Part shown: piece after piece, positions 29,388 through 38,558 of the stretch
How the letters are laid out: every line of letters begins with the position of its first letter
Numbering within the stretch: the first letter of the stretch is position 1
Source: Vibrio penaeicida
Lineage (GTDB): Bacteria > Pseudomonadota > Gammaproteobacteria > Enterobacterales > Vibrionaceae
Assembly: GCF_030689305.1 (NCBI RefSeq)
Contig: NZ_JAUYVM010000001.1
Coordinates: 434,001-498,000, forward strand
Direction of reading: 5' to 3'
Length of the DNA stretch: 64,000 nt
Notes under the pieces: model-generated
What the model was told of the DNA's origin: nothing
What the model saw: only the letters and a program-made list of their open reading frames with translations
The model's database searches: none
Program-made: the position numbers and the translations under genes

Positions 29388-30182
29388 TTATGACTGAAGT
29401 TTGTACTCAGTCACACATTGATTAATAATTTGAGCAAATGCTGCAGGTTGCTCCTGATGCACATTGTGCCCAGCATTTTTAACTAAACTGAACGTCAACC
29501 CACTTGATTCCGCTAACGTTTTGAATTTTTCATCTTTGTCGCCACAAACGTATTGAACACAATCGTGCCTTAATATTTCGTCCAGCAAATAGGGTTGTTT
29601 CGCTAATGACGTAGCACATAACATTCTCGATACGCCGACCGTATTATTATTTCGTCTTTGGTTGATAACACTTTGTCTTTGCTCATGATTTAATGAGTTA
29701 AATACTGGTTGTTGATACCAGCCCTGCAAAACCTGCTCTATATCTTCATTGGCAAAGCGTTTCGCCCATTTAAGGTCGTTTTTCCATCTGGCATCTTTTT
29801 CCAATTCACTTTCTAATCCAAAATGGCCACCTTCTAATACGACTTTTACAATATTGGCTCGATCCCAATGACCGTTCACTAAGCCAGACATCGCAATCCG
29901 AGCGCCCAGAGAGTACCCAACCAAAATAATGGGTGTATTTTGTGACAGTCTCATCTTCAGAGTGCGATTTACTTGTTCGCACGCTTCAGAAAAATTATCA
30001 GCCGTAACAGTGGCGCTTCTACCATGTCCCGCTAAATCAATGCCTAAGCAGTTAAATTCATTCAAATACTTAGAAGTGGTTTGCCAATCAAAAGCATTGC
30101 CTAAAAAACCATGAAGAAACACCACTACAGGCTGGTTCACATGTGCTTCATGGTAAGCTAACCATTGACTACCTAAATGCAT
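29388..30182 (-). CDS. menH: SHCHC synthase MenH (alpha/beta hydrolase)
   Basis: Eliminates pyruvate from SEPHCHC to give SHCHC in menaquinone synthesis. The 264-residue alpha/beta-hydrolase has the oxyanion region VVFLHGFLGNAFDWQ, the nucleophile elbow LVGYSLGARIAMSG (serine in GYSLG) and the C-terminal histidine in NAGHNVHQEQP; the acid is probably in CGDKDEKF. Its start overlaps the end of menD by 14 bases, so translation is probably coupled. Confidence 0.94.
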   Translation of the reverse strand: MHLGSQWLAYHEAHVNQPVVVFLHGFLGNAFDWQTTSKYLNEFNCLGIDLAGHGRSATVTADNFSEACEQVNRTLKMRLSQNTPIILVGYSLGARIAMSGLVNGHWDRANIVKVVLEGGHFGLESELEKDARWKNDLKWAKRFANEDIEQVLQGWYQQPVFNSLNHEQRQSVINQRRNNNTVGVSRMLCATSLAKQPYLLDEILRHDCVQYVCGDKDEKFKTLAESSGLTFSLVKNAGHNVHQEQPAAFAQIINQCVTEYKLQS

Positions 30183-31917
30183 ATTGGCTACCTAAGTCAT
30201 TACAGACTTTTTCCGTAATGGGTTTTAACTCGCAAGATGTTTGCTCCGAAGGGGTAATCAATTCAACCAACAAAGTGCCATTTCCCGACGCTAAATGGCT
30301 CACGATTTCTTGTATGCAACTTGAAGTATCACTTGGTGCCGCATAACTCAAACCGAATTGCATGGCTGCGTGCTTGAATTGATACCCATGCGGCATTTGA
30401 TAGAGCGCTCTTTTTCTCTCTTTGGGCACGGGTAATAAATCGAAAATAGCACCGCCATCGTTATTGGAAACCAAAATAACTGAGGGGTGAGCATTGGCAT
30501 GAGTCCAAAGAGATAAAGAATTGAGGTCATGCAGTAAAGAAGTGTCTCCAATCATAACTAGAGACTTATTTTTACTGGCTGAGTGCACACCTGCTGCCGT
30601 TGCTACCAAACCATCGATCCCCGACGCCCCACGGTTTGAATAGATTTCGAGTTCAGGTGTTTTTGCCAGCATATCCACCAATCGAACCAGCAAACTATTA
30701 CCAAGGAATACCGTAGGTTCATCCAAGATGTAGTCGAATAAACGCATAATTAAATCCGCTTCAGAACACGCTACAAATTGGTGAGAACGAATAATCTTTT
30801 GAGTGATTTCTGATACTTTTTTTAAATTATCTCCCCAACCGTGATATTGAATGTCTGATGGACTTATTTCGGTCAACGCGTTTTCACACCAAGAACCGAC
30901 ATCCGCAATAACTCTATGCTGTACTCTATGGCTTGGGTTCAGTCGTTGCTGATAAGGCTGAACGATTTGATAATCACAATGGTCACCGCGTGTTTCTATC
31001 CAATTCAATAGGCGTTTTGAAACGAGCCTCGCCCCAAACTGAAGAATCAAATTACAGTCGTCTAACGCTTTACTGGCCTCGGGGCTTTTTAGCCAGAGAT
31101 CGTAATGCGCAAACTCACTGCTCACCCCACTTTGCGGATCGCAGAACACCGGCCAACCTAAGCACTTCGCAAGCTCTAGCGCCTTTTGAGATTCAGATAA
31201 ATTCAATGAACCAAGAATCACGACGCCTTTTTTGCTTTCTATTGAGTGGACTGGGCTAAAAGAGCCAAGTGAAAGGTTGGATTGAGAATGAAAGTAAGAC
31301 ACTCCGGTTAAGGGAGAGCGAGATTCATACCAAGGCTTTACTTTAAGAAGATAAGGGTCATCGAAATTTGCTTCATTTCCATTATAAAGCGGCTCGGGGT
31401 ATGGGCAATTGAAATGGATGACACCGCCATGCTCAGATTGAAAATGCATTGCCTCATCAACAGTGGATAGCAGCCAATTAGCAGGGATTCGTGTATTTGG
31501 ACTTGGAAGATTGACGGCTTTTCTTGCATGTGAGGAAAAAATGCCCATTTGGTCGATGGCTTGATTTGCACCACAATCGATAAGTTCCACAGGGCGATCT
31601 GCGGTGAGTACAACAAGTTTCTCCCCTGTCAGGTTGGCTTCACATATTGCGGGCAGTAAATTAGCCACCGCAGTACCAGATGTCACCACAATAGCAACGG
31701 GATTATGGGAAGCCTTTGCCAAACCTAACGCGTAAAATGCTAAGCCACGTTCATCAAAGTGGCAATGAAGGTTTAATGACAAATTGGCATCGGCTTCTAA
31801 CGTTAACGGCGTTGATCGCGAACCTGGTGCGATGCAAATATCTTCGACGCCAAATCGGGTTAACTCTTCTAAGATCAGCGTTGCCCAAACACGATTCAAA
31901 CTCGCTTGTTCAATCAT
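30169..31917 (-). CDS. menD: SEPHCHC synthase MenD
   Basis: Thiamine-diphosphate enzyme joining 2-oxoglutarate and isochorismate. The 582-residue protein has the N-terminal PYR domain (EELTRFGVEDICIAPGSRSTPLTLEA), the MenD-type FDERGLAFYALGLAKAS with the catalytic glutamate, and the C-terminal PP domain with GDTSLLHDLNSL and NNDGGAIFDLLP for diphosphate and Mg binding. It overlaps menF by ATGA (4 bases) and menH by 14 bases. Confidence 0.97.
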   Translation of the reverse strand: MIEQASLNRVWATLILEELTRFGVEDICIAPGSRSTPLTLEADANLSLNLHCHFDERGLAFYALGLAKASHNPVAIVVTSGTAVANLLPAICEANLTGEKLVVLTADRPVELIDCGANQAIDQMGIFSSHARKAVNLPSPNTRIPANWLLSTVDEAMHFQSEHGGVIHFNCPYPEPLYNGNEANFDDPYLLKVKPWYESRSPLTGVSYFHSQSNLSLGSFSPVHSIESKKGVVILGSLNLSESQKALELAKCLGWPVFCDPQSGVSSEFAHYDLWLKSPEASKALDDCNLILQFGARLVSKRLLNWIETRGDHCDYQIVQPYQQRLNPSHRVQHRVIADVGSWCENALTEISPSDIQYHGWGDNLKKVSEITQKIIRSHQFVACSEADLIMRLFDYILDEPTVFLGNSLLVRLVDMLAKTPELEIYSNRGASGIDGLVATAAGVHSASKNKSLVMIGDTSLLHDLNSLSLWTHANAHPSVILVSNNDGGAIFDLLPVPKERKRALYQMPHGYQFKHAAMQFGLSYAAPSDTSSCIQEIVSHLASGNGTLLVELITPSEQTSCELKPITEKVCNDLGSQYAFR

Positions 31918-33275
31918 GATGCTACCTCCACTTCTGGCAGCGTGTTAAATATACTCAGCAGCGTTGACATTTTCTTGTCTAATTCCTGCCACTCTCTGTC
32001 TGATTCTGATCCCGGAACAATTCCTGCTCCGGCATAAAAATGAATGTGTTTAGCGGTGATTTTTGCACTACGGATAGCCACACAAAATTCAGCCTCTTCT
32101 CGATTAAAAAAACCAACATTGCCGCTATACCATTCTCGATTAATGGGCTCGTTTTTTTGAATAAAATCGAGCGCTTCTTCTCTTGGTAGCCCAGCGATAG
32201 CGGCGGTTGGTTGAAGCACGGATAGGATGGGTTCACCGCTCGATTTTTTCGATATTTCCGCCTTAATCACCCTGCGTAAATGCTGAACCTTAGAAAGCTT
32301 CTTGATGCTAGGAGATTGCTGAATTTGAATTTGATTGCAAAGAGGCGCTAAACGCCCAACGATGTCTTCAACAACGAGCTGATTCTCTCGCTGATTCTTT
32401 GGATCGTTAAGCAACCAAGTCGAAAGTGACAAGTCTTGTTCAGAGCTGCTCCCTCTTCCTACCGTTCCTGCCAAGGCTTCCGTTTCTAACTCCAACCCAA
32501 CACGTTTGTATAGCCGCTCAGGTGTCGAACCCACAAATGCATTCTCTTCATCGATGGCAAATGCAAAATGATAACTTCCCTCATTCTTTATCTGGCTCAA
32601 ACGAATGAAAGCAAAAGGGGAAATTGTGTGGGTCTGTTCAAATGTTGATTGACGAGCAAGAACCACCTTTTTCAATGTACTGCTTTGAAATTGGATTAAT
32701 GCGCGATCGACCAATCCATCCCATACCTTTGCTGTAGGTTGATGTTCAACAAAGGTGAGCTCAGGCAAAGGAACCTGGCGGGAAAGGCTGGAGCAACCGG
32801 CACTCAAAGAGGCTAGTGCGTTCAGAGCGGTACTTATATCGCTGGAAAGATTAACGCTTAGCGTCCAATCGTCGTCATTTCGAATCAATTCTATTTGAGG
32901 AAGAAAGCAATAAGATTCGGGTTTTATGTTGGTATTGGTGTGAGTTTTAGTATTGACGCTACGTCGTTCGTGCTCTGCAAACTTCGAAACAACCCAGATG
33001 TTTTGCTTCGGCTTAAGCCCGACTTGCGCATCAATAGTAGATAGGAATTGGGAGACTTGCCCTAGTGTGGCAGCTTCAATATTTCCGCCTCTCGCTTTCC
33101 AGTACAGCTTAGGGTAATGAGGCTGATGTTCTAACCAATCAAGCAAAGAAAAACTTGAATCAAGTTCAATAGGTAAACTGATTCGATGTTGGTGTCCCTT
33201 TCCTTGGTAAACACATTCAATTAGTTCGTTAATTTTTGCTTGTAGTGGCAACAAGGCAATCTCACTCTGCTTCAA
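31914..33275 (-). CDS. menF: Menaquinone-specific isochorismate synthase MenF
   Basis: First committed step: chorismate to isochorismate. The 453-residue protein has a poorly conserved N-terminal half and a C-terminal chorismate-binding domain with KKVVLARQ, FVGSTPERLY, TEALAGTVGRG, PTAAIAGLPREEAL and YAGAGIVPGSESDREWQE, which hold the Mg2+ and substrate residues. First gene of the menFDHBCE operon; the 249-base gap to the divergent alaA contains the likely promoter and a conspicuous inverted repeat. Confidence 0.95.
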   Translation of the reverse strand: MKQSEIALLPLQAKINELIECVYQGKGHQHRISLPIELDSSFSLLDWLEHQPHYPKLYWKARGGNIEAATLGQVSQFLSTIDAQVGLKPKQNIWVVSKFAEHERRSVNTKTHTNTNIKPESYCFLPQIELIRNDDDWTLSVNLSSDISTALNALASLSAGCSSLSRQVPLPELTFVEHQPTAKVWDGLVDRALIQFQSSTLKKVVLARQSTFEQTHTISPFAFIRLSQIKNEGSYHFAFAIDEENAFVGSTPERLYKRVGLELETEALAGTVGRGSSSEQDLSLSTWLLNDPKNQRENQLVVEDIVGRLAPLCNQIQIQQSPSIKKLSKVQHLRRVIKAEISKKSSGEPILSVLQPTAAIAGLPREEALDFIQKNEPINREWYSGNVGFFNREEAEFCVAIRSAKITAKHIHFYAGAGIVPGSESDREWQELDKKMSTLLSIFNTLPEVEVAS

Positions 33276-33375
33276 ACTGAGATCATCTTATCTTAGGTCG
33301 GCTATTCTATTTGTTGATGTTAGACAAATCTGAGCGGATTTAGGGAAAAATTCGGGCTACACAGAAATCAATATT

Positions 33376-33409
33376 CAAGTTACCTGAGGTGCACGATTCA
33401 GGTAATTTG
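33376..33409. other. Inverted repeat between menF and alaA
   Basis: CAAGTTACCTGA (33376-33387) and TCAGGTAATTTG (33398-33409) pair over 12 positions with one mismatch, around a 10-base centre. It lies in the divergent promoter region. It could be an operator, or a copy of an interspersed Vibrio intergenic repeat; similar CAAG-TTAC-type words occur elsewhere in this window but not as full copies. Confidence 0.55.
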
Positions 33410-33524
33410 GGACTGTATGTCAGAACAATATAAAAACCTGAAATTTCAAACAGATTTTTATTCTATTAAGATTTTAAATAGTGTACTTTTAGAAATTAAA
33501 ATAAAATAAATCGGGATTTACTCA

Positions 33525-34739
33525 ATGCAAAATATCGGGATGTCATCAAAACTCGACAATGTCTGCTACGACATTCGAGGTCCTGTACTCAAACATGCTA
33601 AGCGCATGGAAGAAGAAGGGCATAAAATACTAAAATTGAATATAGGCAACCCAGCCCCATTCGGTTTTGACGCCCCAGATGAAATTCTTGTTGATGTAAT
33701 CCGCAACCTACCCACTTCTCAAGGGTATTGTGATTCAAAGGGCATCTACTCCGCGCGAAAAGCGGTGGTTCAACACTATCAGCGTAAAGGTCTTTTAAAT
33801 CTTGATGTAGAAGATGTCTATATCGGCAATGGCGTATCCGAGCTTATCGTTATGGCAATGCAAGCTTTGCTCGATAACGGCGATGAAATGCTGGTCCCTG
33901 CCCCCGATTATCCATTGTGGACTGCCGCCGTCTCTTTATCTGGTGGAAATGCGGTTCATTATCGGTGTGATGAAGAATCCGATTGGTATCCTGATCTAGA
34001 AGATATGAAAGCGAAAATCACGCCAAAAACACGTGGCTTGGTGCTGATTAACCCAAATAACCCTACAGGCGCGGTGTACAGTCGCGACTTTCTTCTGGAA
34101 GTGATTGAAGTTGCTAGGCAGCATAAGTTGATCATTTTTGCCGACGAAATCTACGACAAAGTCTTGTATGACGGTGCTACGCATACTTCTATTTCGACAC
34201 TGGCAGACGACGTTTTAATGGTCACGTTTAATGGTTTATCTAAAGCGTATCGTGTTTGTGGCTTTCGCGGTGGCTGGATGTTTTTGACCGGGCCTAAAGG
34301 TATTGCAAAGGGCTACGTCGATGGTTTAGACATGCTTTCATCAATGCGTTTGTGCGCCAATGTTCCCATGCAACACGCCATTCAAACCGCATTGGGTGGC
34401 TATCAAAGTATCAATGAATTACTTTTGCCCGGTGGACGCTTATTGGAGCAGCGTGATCGAGCTTATGAATTGATTACTCAAATTCCGGGAATCACTTGTG
34501 TTAAGCCCAAAGGGGCCATGTATTTATTTCCCAAAATTGACGTGAAAAAATTCAACATAACCAATGACCAAAAATTTGTTCAGGATTTTTTGATTCAGGA
34601 AAAAGTACTTCTAGTACAAGGATCCGGTTTTAATTGGCCAGAGCCCGATCATTTCAGAATCGTTACCTTGCCGCATATCGAAGATTTGGAAACCGCCATA
34701 GGTCGGCTGGAGCGCTTCCTAACCACTTACAAACAGTAA
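33525..34739 (+). CDS. alaA: Glutamate-pyruvate (alanine) aminotransferase AlaA
   Basis: PLP-dependent class I aminotransferase making alanine from pyruvate and glutamate. The 404-residue protein follows E. coli AlaA closely from SSKLDNVCYDIRGPVLK onward, with NPNNPTGAVYSR, FADEIYDKVLYD and the PLP lysine in FNGLSKAYRVCGFRGGW. It is the first gene of a plus-strand run with yfbR and the dGTPase-like gene, the same order as in E. coli for alaA-yfbR, but a terminator lies between alaA and yfbR. Confidence 0.96.
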   Translation: MQNIGMSSKLDNVCYDIRGPVLKHAKRMEEEGHKILKLNIGNPAPFGFDAPDEILVDVIRNLPTSQGYCDSKGIYSARKAVVQHYQRKGLLNLDVEDVYIGNGVSELIVMAMQALLDNGDEMLVPAPDYPLWTAAVSLSGGNAVHYRCDEESDWYPDLEDMKAKITPKTRGLVLINPNNPTGAVYSRDFLLEVIEVARQHKLIIFADEIYDKVLYDGATHTSISTLADDVLMVTFNGLSKAYRVCGFRGGWMFLTGPKGIAKGYVDGLDMLSSMRLCANVPMQHAIQTALGGYQSINELLLPGGRLLEQRDRAYELITQIPGITCVKPKGAMYLFPKIDVKKFNITNDQKFVQDFLIQEKVLLVQGSGFNWPEPDHFRIVTLPHIEDLETAIGRLERFLTTYKQ

Positions 34740-34754
34740 ATTTTTATCTTAACG

Positions 34755-34783
34755 ACGCCTCAATATTGATTGGGGCGTTTTTT
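34755..34783 (+). terminator. Terminator of alaA
   Basis: Stem ACGCCTCAA / TTGGGGCGT (one G-U pair) with a 6-base loop and a T run, 16 bases past the stop. Confidence 0.82.
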
Positions 34784-34888
34784 GTTCAGCTAGTTGTACC
34801 TTTCAGCTCAATCTCTTACTCGCTATACTCATGCTAGCACTTTGAAATTATTCGAGTATCACACCCATCCGAAAAGAAGGAGCCATTC

Positions 34889-35473
34889 ATGGCAAGCAGT
34901 CATTTCTTCGCTCATTTGGCCCGAATGAAACTTATCCAGCGCTGGCCGTTAATGCGTTCTGTTTCTACAGAAAATATTTCTGAACACAGCCTGCAAGTCG
35001 CCTTTGTTGCTCATGCTCTAGCCATAATCAAAAATAAGAAATTTGGCGGTAATGTTAACCCCGAGCGAATCGCTCTGTTGGGTATGTACCATGATACCAG
35101 CGAGGTCCTAACTGGCGATTTACCTACACCTGTAAAGTACTATAATCCTGACATCGCCAAGGAATACAAAAAGATAGAAGCGGCGGCAGAAGAAAAGCTT
35201 GTCTCTATGTTACCAGTAGAATTTCGGGAGGATTTTGCTCCTTTCTTAATTTCAAAAAATGCGCATAAGGATGATCAAAATATCGTCAAACAAGCCGACA
35301 GCTTATGTGCATACTTAAAGTGTTTAGAAGAGTTGTCCGCCGGAAACCACGAATACGCGCAAGCGAAAAAAAGACTCGATAAAACGTTAAAGGAAAAAGA
35401 ATCCCCAGAGATGAATTATTTTCTAGAAACGTTTGCGGAGAGCTTTGAATTGTCTCTTGATGAAATAAGCTAA
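34889..35473 (+). CDS. yfbR: 5'-Deoxynucleotidase YfbR
   Basis: HD-domain phosphohydrolase that removes phosphate from deoxynucleoside monophosphates (dAMP, dUMP, dTMP). The 194-residue protein has the metal histidine in [11 protein letters not shown], the HD pair in [20 protein letters not shown] and the downstream aspartate in [16 protein letters not shown]. An excellent AAGGAG ribosome site precedes the ATG. Only 52 bases separate it from the next HD-domain nucleotidase, so the two probably act together in dNTP/dNMP turnover. Confidence 0.96.
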   Translation: MASSHFFAHLARMKLIQRWPLMRSVSTENISEHSLQVAFVAHALAIIKNKKFGGNVNPERIALLGMYHDTSEVLTGDLPTPVKYYNPDIAKEYKKIEAAAEEKLVSMLPVEFREDFAPFLISKNAHKDDQNIVKQADSLCAYLKCLEELSAGNHEYAQAKKRLDKTLKEKESPEMNYFLETFAESFELSLDEIS

Positions 35474-35525
35474 ATAAGGTTACTTGAGCTTACTGAACCA
35501 GAAGAAGTAAACGAGCGAGGACTCA

Positions 35526-36845
35526 ATGACAGAAACTGATCATAATGCATGGCAAACTCGAATGAATGCAGAGCAAAAGATGCGCAGAGACGATCATCGA
35601 GACCCGTTTCAACGAGATCGCGCTCGAATCCTCCATTCAGCTGCCTTCCGTCGACTGCAAGCCAAAACCCAAGTCCATGGTACTGGCGTCAATGATTTTC
35701 ACCGAACACGATTAACCCACTCGCTAGAAGCAGCTCAACTCGGTTCAGGGATACGTGCTCAGGTTAAACGTAAACAACCCGACTTAGCCGAACTGCTCCC
35801 TACCTCTAGCCTGATGGAAGCTTTATGTTTGGCTCATGATATCGGTCACCCACCATTTGGGCACGGCGGTGAAATTGCCTTAAATTATATGATGCGCGAG
35901 CACGGTGGGTTCGAAGGTAATGCGCAAACTTTTAGAATCGTCACCCAGCTTGAGCCTTATACTGAACACCACGGCATGAACCTGACTCGCAGAGCCCTGC
36001 TGGGACTCATCAAATATCCTGCTCTCATCAGCGAACTGCGTTCATCATCCATTCCAGAATCGGTGTCCAATCAACGCAAACTCAAAGCCAGCGACTGGCA
36101 CCCTGCGAAAGGGATATATAACGATGATAAATCTTTGTTTGATTGGGTCTTAGAGCCTCTAAGTGACAACGATAAAGATCGCTTCTCAGCGCTGAGAGAT
36201 CGTGAATACACACCATTTGAACATAAAAAGACTCAATACAAGTCTTTGGACTGCTCCATTATGGAGCTTGCCGACGATATTGCTTATGGGATTCACGATC
36301 TAGAAGATGCGATTGTATTGGGCTTGATTCATCGCTCACAATGGCAGGAAGTGGCGGCAAGCCAACTGGCTGAATGTGGTGATAAATGGTTTGAAGAGAA
36401 CATTCAACAGATCAGTGAAAAACTATTTTCTGGTGTCCATTACCAAAGAAAAGACGCCATTGGCGGAATAGTAAACGCACTACTTACCAGTATTAGCGTC
36501 AAAGAGTTTACCGAAACAAGGTTCGATGAACCTCTATTGAGGTGGAACGCTAAGTTAGAAGAACCCGCCGAAAAGGCACTGGAAATCTTCAAGCAATTTG
36601 TGAGTCGATATGTTATCCAAATCCCTGAGGTTCAGGTTGTTGAATACAAAGGGCAACAAATTATTATTGATATTTTTGAAGCGCTTAGTGGTGATCCTAA
36701 AAGACTCTTACCGGAAATAGTTCGCCAAGACTGGATTAGAGCAACAGAATCTCACGATGGTGGTATGCGCGTGATAACCGACTATATTTCATCACTAACC
36801 GATGGTTCTGCTCAAAGGTTGCACCAGCAGCTGTTTTGCTCTTAA
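35526..36845 (+). CDS. dGTP triphosphohydrolase-like protein
   Basis: HD-domain dNTPase that splits dNTPs to deoxynucleosides and triphosphate. The 439-residue protein has HRTRLTHSLEAAQLG, the HD motif LCLAHDIGHPPFGHGG and SIMELADDIAYGIHDLEDA, typical of the type-2 dgt family, and it is shorter than E. coli Dgt (505). Substrate range cannot be read from sequence. Homologues are housekeeping dNTPases, and some relatives deplete dNTPs against phages; nothing around it looks like a defence island. Ribosome site GAGAGGA before the ATG. Follows yfbR closely. Confidence 0.9.
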   Translation: MTETDHNAWQTRMNAEQKMRRDDHRDPFQRDRARILHSAAFRRLQAKTQVHGTGVNDFHRTRLTHSLEAAQLGSGIRAQVKRKQPDLAELLPTSSLMEALCLAHDIGHPPFGHGGEIALNYMMREHGGFEGNAQTFRIVTQLEPYTEHHGMNLTRRALLGLIKYPALISELRSSSIPESVSNQRKLKASDWHPAKGIYNDDKSLFDWVLEPLSDNDKDRFSALRDREYTPFEHKKTQYKSLDCSIMELADDIAYGIHDLEDAIVLGLIHRSQWQEVAASQLAECGDKWFEENIQQISEKLFSGVHYQRKDAIGGIVNALLTSISVKEFTETRFDEPLLRWNAKLEEPAEKALEIFKQFVSRYVIQIPEVQVVEYKGQQIIIDIFEALSGDPKRLLPEIVRQDWIRATESHDGGMRVITDYISSLTDGSAQRLHQQLFCS

Positions 36846-36886
36846 TTCAGTAGAAAAGCGAACTTATCTCGAAAGGTCTACAGACC

Positions 36887-37507
36887 CTAATAGTTTTGTT
36901 CGCGGATATGTGGTGGTATGTGTGTAAACTGCATATCCACCATTTGATTAAAGCTCTCTATCAGAGGGGTAAAATCTCGCGATGCATCTAAGATAGTCAG
37001 CAAATGAAAGCCTGCTTCTACTGTAGACAAGCTATTACTTGAAGGCGCCTTTCGAATCCTGTAATTCCCTTCAAGGTCTATAGGTAAAGCGACACTCGTT
37101 AAGGAGTGCAAATTTTCACTAAGCTGCCATATTTTATACGCTTTTTTCCACGTTCCATCTATTAATAGCACACGGTGTTTTCTGATTTCGTGATTGTCCA
37201 AGTGAGAAACTGGGACACTTTCTTCACTTGGGAACAACACCGAGTGATTATAGCTGTCATCTTGAAGCAAAGTGTTAAGCTCTGTGTGTTCTGAAAAGTT
37301 TTCCCCAACTAAAATACGGCATGAATCTAGAGATAAATTCAAAATCCTTGCTGTACCCATCGCACGGTGCACTTCATCAGGATGTTGAAGAATAATGAGT
37401 TCTACCTCAGAATGGAGGTTTTGTATGGTATGGCAAATACACATTTTTTTTGCTTTGCCACAATCTTGGCAATATCGGTATGTAGAAGCAGATTGATGAT
37501 CAGACAT
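36887..37507 (-). CDS. DTW-domain tRNA aminocarboxypropyltransferase
   Basis: A 206-residue protein of the DTW family, whose E. coli member TapT (YfiP) adds the acp group to U47 of tRNA using SAM. It has an N-terminal zinc-like set CQDCGKAKKMCIC, HPDEVHRAMGTARIL, the LLIDGTWKKAYKIW signature and RIRKAPSSNSLSTVEA. The ATG at 37507 (MSDHQSAS) is preferred because an earlier in-frame start at 37579 adds a non-conserved tail. Even so, the 5' end overlaps the divergent rhombosortase start by 12 bases. Convergent with the dGTPase-like gene. Confidence 0.85.
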   Translation of the reverse strand: MSDHQSASTYRYCQDCGKAKKMCICHTIQNLHSEVELIILQHPDEVHRAMGTARILNLSLDSCRILVGENFSEHTELNTLLQDDSYNHSVLFPSEESVPVSHLDNHEIRKHRVLLIDGTWKKAYKIWQLSENLHSLTSVALPIDLEGNYRIRKAPSSNSLSTVEAGFHLLTILDASRDFTPLIESFNQMVDMQFTHIPPHIREQNY

Positions 37508-38068
37508 AAAGCAGAGCTCGTTCCCGTTGTTACTGTATTCCTCATCGCCATGGTAATTGCAGAGTACCCTGCCTTCCAACCTTGGCTGCCTTGGAATGCT
37601 GACTTAATACTAAATGGTCAGTGGTGGCGAATCGTAACAGGAAACTTAACACACACCAATCTCAATCATCTCATGCTTAATGCTGCAAGCTTCGCAGTCA
37701 TCGCTTTTTTCTTCCGATATACCGCTTCATGGCTTTCTCTGCTCATTGTTGTCCCCCTTATCTCCATACTGATCGGAATTGGATTGTTAGCCAGCGACAT
37801 GTACCAATATGCGGGTTTCTCTGGCGTACTGCATGGCATTTTTGCGTTCTATGCTATTACGGAAACCATTCAGGGAAGAAAATACAGCAGCTTGCTGATT
37901 TTAGGTATCTTGATAAAAGTTGGGTGGGAAACCTGGGTTGGTCCTTCGGCAGACACGGAAGCACTCATTGAAGCGAAAGTGGCAACAGAAGCTCACATCG
38001 CAGGAACTATCATCGGGTTAATTCTCGGTAGCCTGCAACCAAAAGGATGGGTAAAAGCGCACGAATAG
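37496..38068 (+). CDS. rrtA: Rhombosortase (GlyGly-CTERM intramembrane protease)
   Basis: A 190-residue inner-membrane rhomboid-type serine protease that processes GlyGly-CTERM proteins exported by type II secretion in Vibrio. It has about six membrane segments, NLTHTNLNHLMLNAASF, the catalytic serine in GFSGVLHG and the catalytic histidine in EAHIAGTIIG. The start is taken at ATG 37496 (MIRHKAELV); an upstream extension would be antisense to the DTW gene and is not membrane-like. No clear ribosome site. No GlyGly-CTERM substrate gene is seen in the window. Confidence 0.9.
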   Translation: MIRHKAELVPVVTVFLIAMVIAEYPAFQPWLPWNADLILNGQWWRIVTGNLTHTNLNHLMLNAASFAVIAFFFRYTASWLSLLIVVPLISILIGIGLLASDMYQYAGFSGVLHGIFAFYAITETIQGRKYSSLLILGILIKVGWETWVGPSADTEALIEAKVATEAHIAGTIIGLILGSLQPKGWVKAHE

Positions 38069-38113
38069 ATGCGAGTTAAGAAATAATCGACCCAACTCGC
38101 AGGAATGCATCAT

Positions 38114-38434
38114 CTAAAGCAGAATGCGTTCTTTGTTCTTTTCAACGGTAGATTTACCTATTCCCTTAATTTTTATCAAATCTTCAGCCTTTTCAAACAA
38201 ACCATTTTCTTGACGAAATTGAATAATATCCTTGGCTTTCTTCTCTCCTATGCCAATCAATAGCGTTTCTAGCTCCTCAGCTGTCGCTGTATTAATGTTT
38301 ACGGTAATTTCTATACCATCATACTTATCCGCTTTTTGAGTGCTTTTAGATGGCGAAGAGGTGCCCTCTGAGAAAGCAGGGAGAGACACGCATAAAGAAA
38401 GAGATGCAATAAGAGCCAGCTTGATGAACTTCAT
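38114..38434 (-). CDS. comEA: ComEA-family helix-hairpin-helix DNA-binding protein
   Basis: A 106-residue periplasmic protein with a signal peptide (MKFIKLALIASLSLCVSLPAFS) and a C-terminal double helix-hairpin-helix: VNINTATAEELETLLIGIGEKKAKDIIQFRQENG and LIKIKGIGKSTVEKN in the second hairpin. In Vibrio, ComEA binds DNA in the periplasm and ratchets it in during chitin-induced natural transformation. Convergent with rrtA; it lies 125 bases past ppiD, beyond a terminator, so it is separately transcribed. Confidence 0.92.
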   Translation of the reverse strand: MKFIKLALIASLSLCVSLPAFSEGTSSPSKSTQKADKYDGIEITVNINTATAEELETLLIGIGEKKAKDIIQFRQENGLFEKAEDLIKIKGIGKSTVEKNKERILL

Positions 38435-38509
38435 TTTACGTTCCTTGTATAAAAAAACGTATTCTGAACAGACGAAAGTGATTAGAAAACAGTCAATACT
38501 AAAAATAGA

Positions 38510-38532
38510 ACAGGCCGCATAGTGCGACCTGT
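38510..38532 (-). terminator. Terminator of ppiD
   Basis: Stem ACAGGCCGCA / TGCGACCTGT (one mismatch) with a TAG loop. On the minus strand it runs into TCTATTTTTAG. It is 26 bases past the ppiD stop. Confidence 0.75.
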
Positions 38533-38558
38533 ATGATAAACAAATTAGTTACATACTT

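Noticed and set aside
35526..36845. Antiphage defence island around the dGTPase-like gene
   Set aside because: All neighbours are conserved housekeeping genes (alaA, yfbR, DTW gene, rrtA), and no other defence gene, integrase or transposase was seen.
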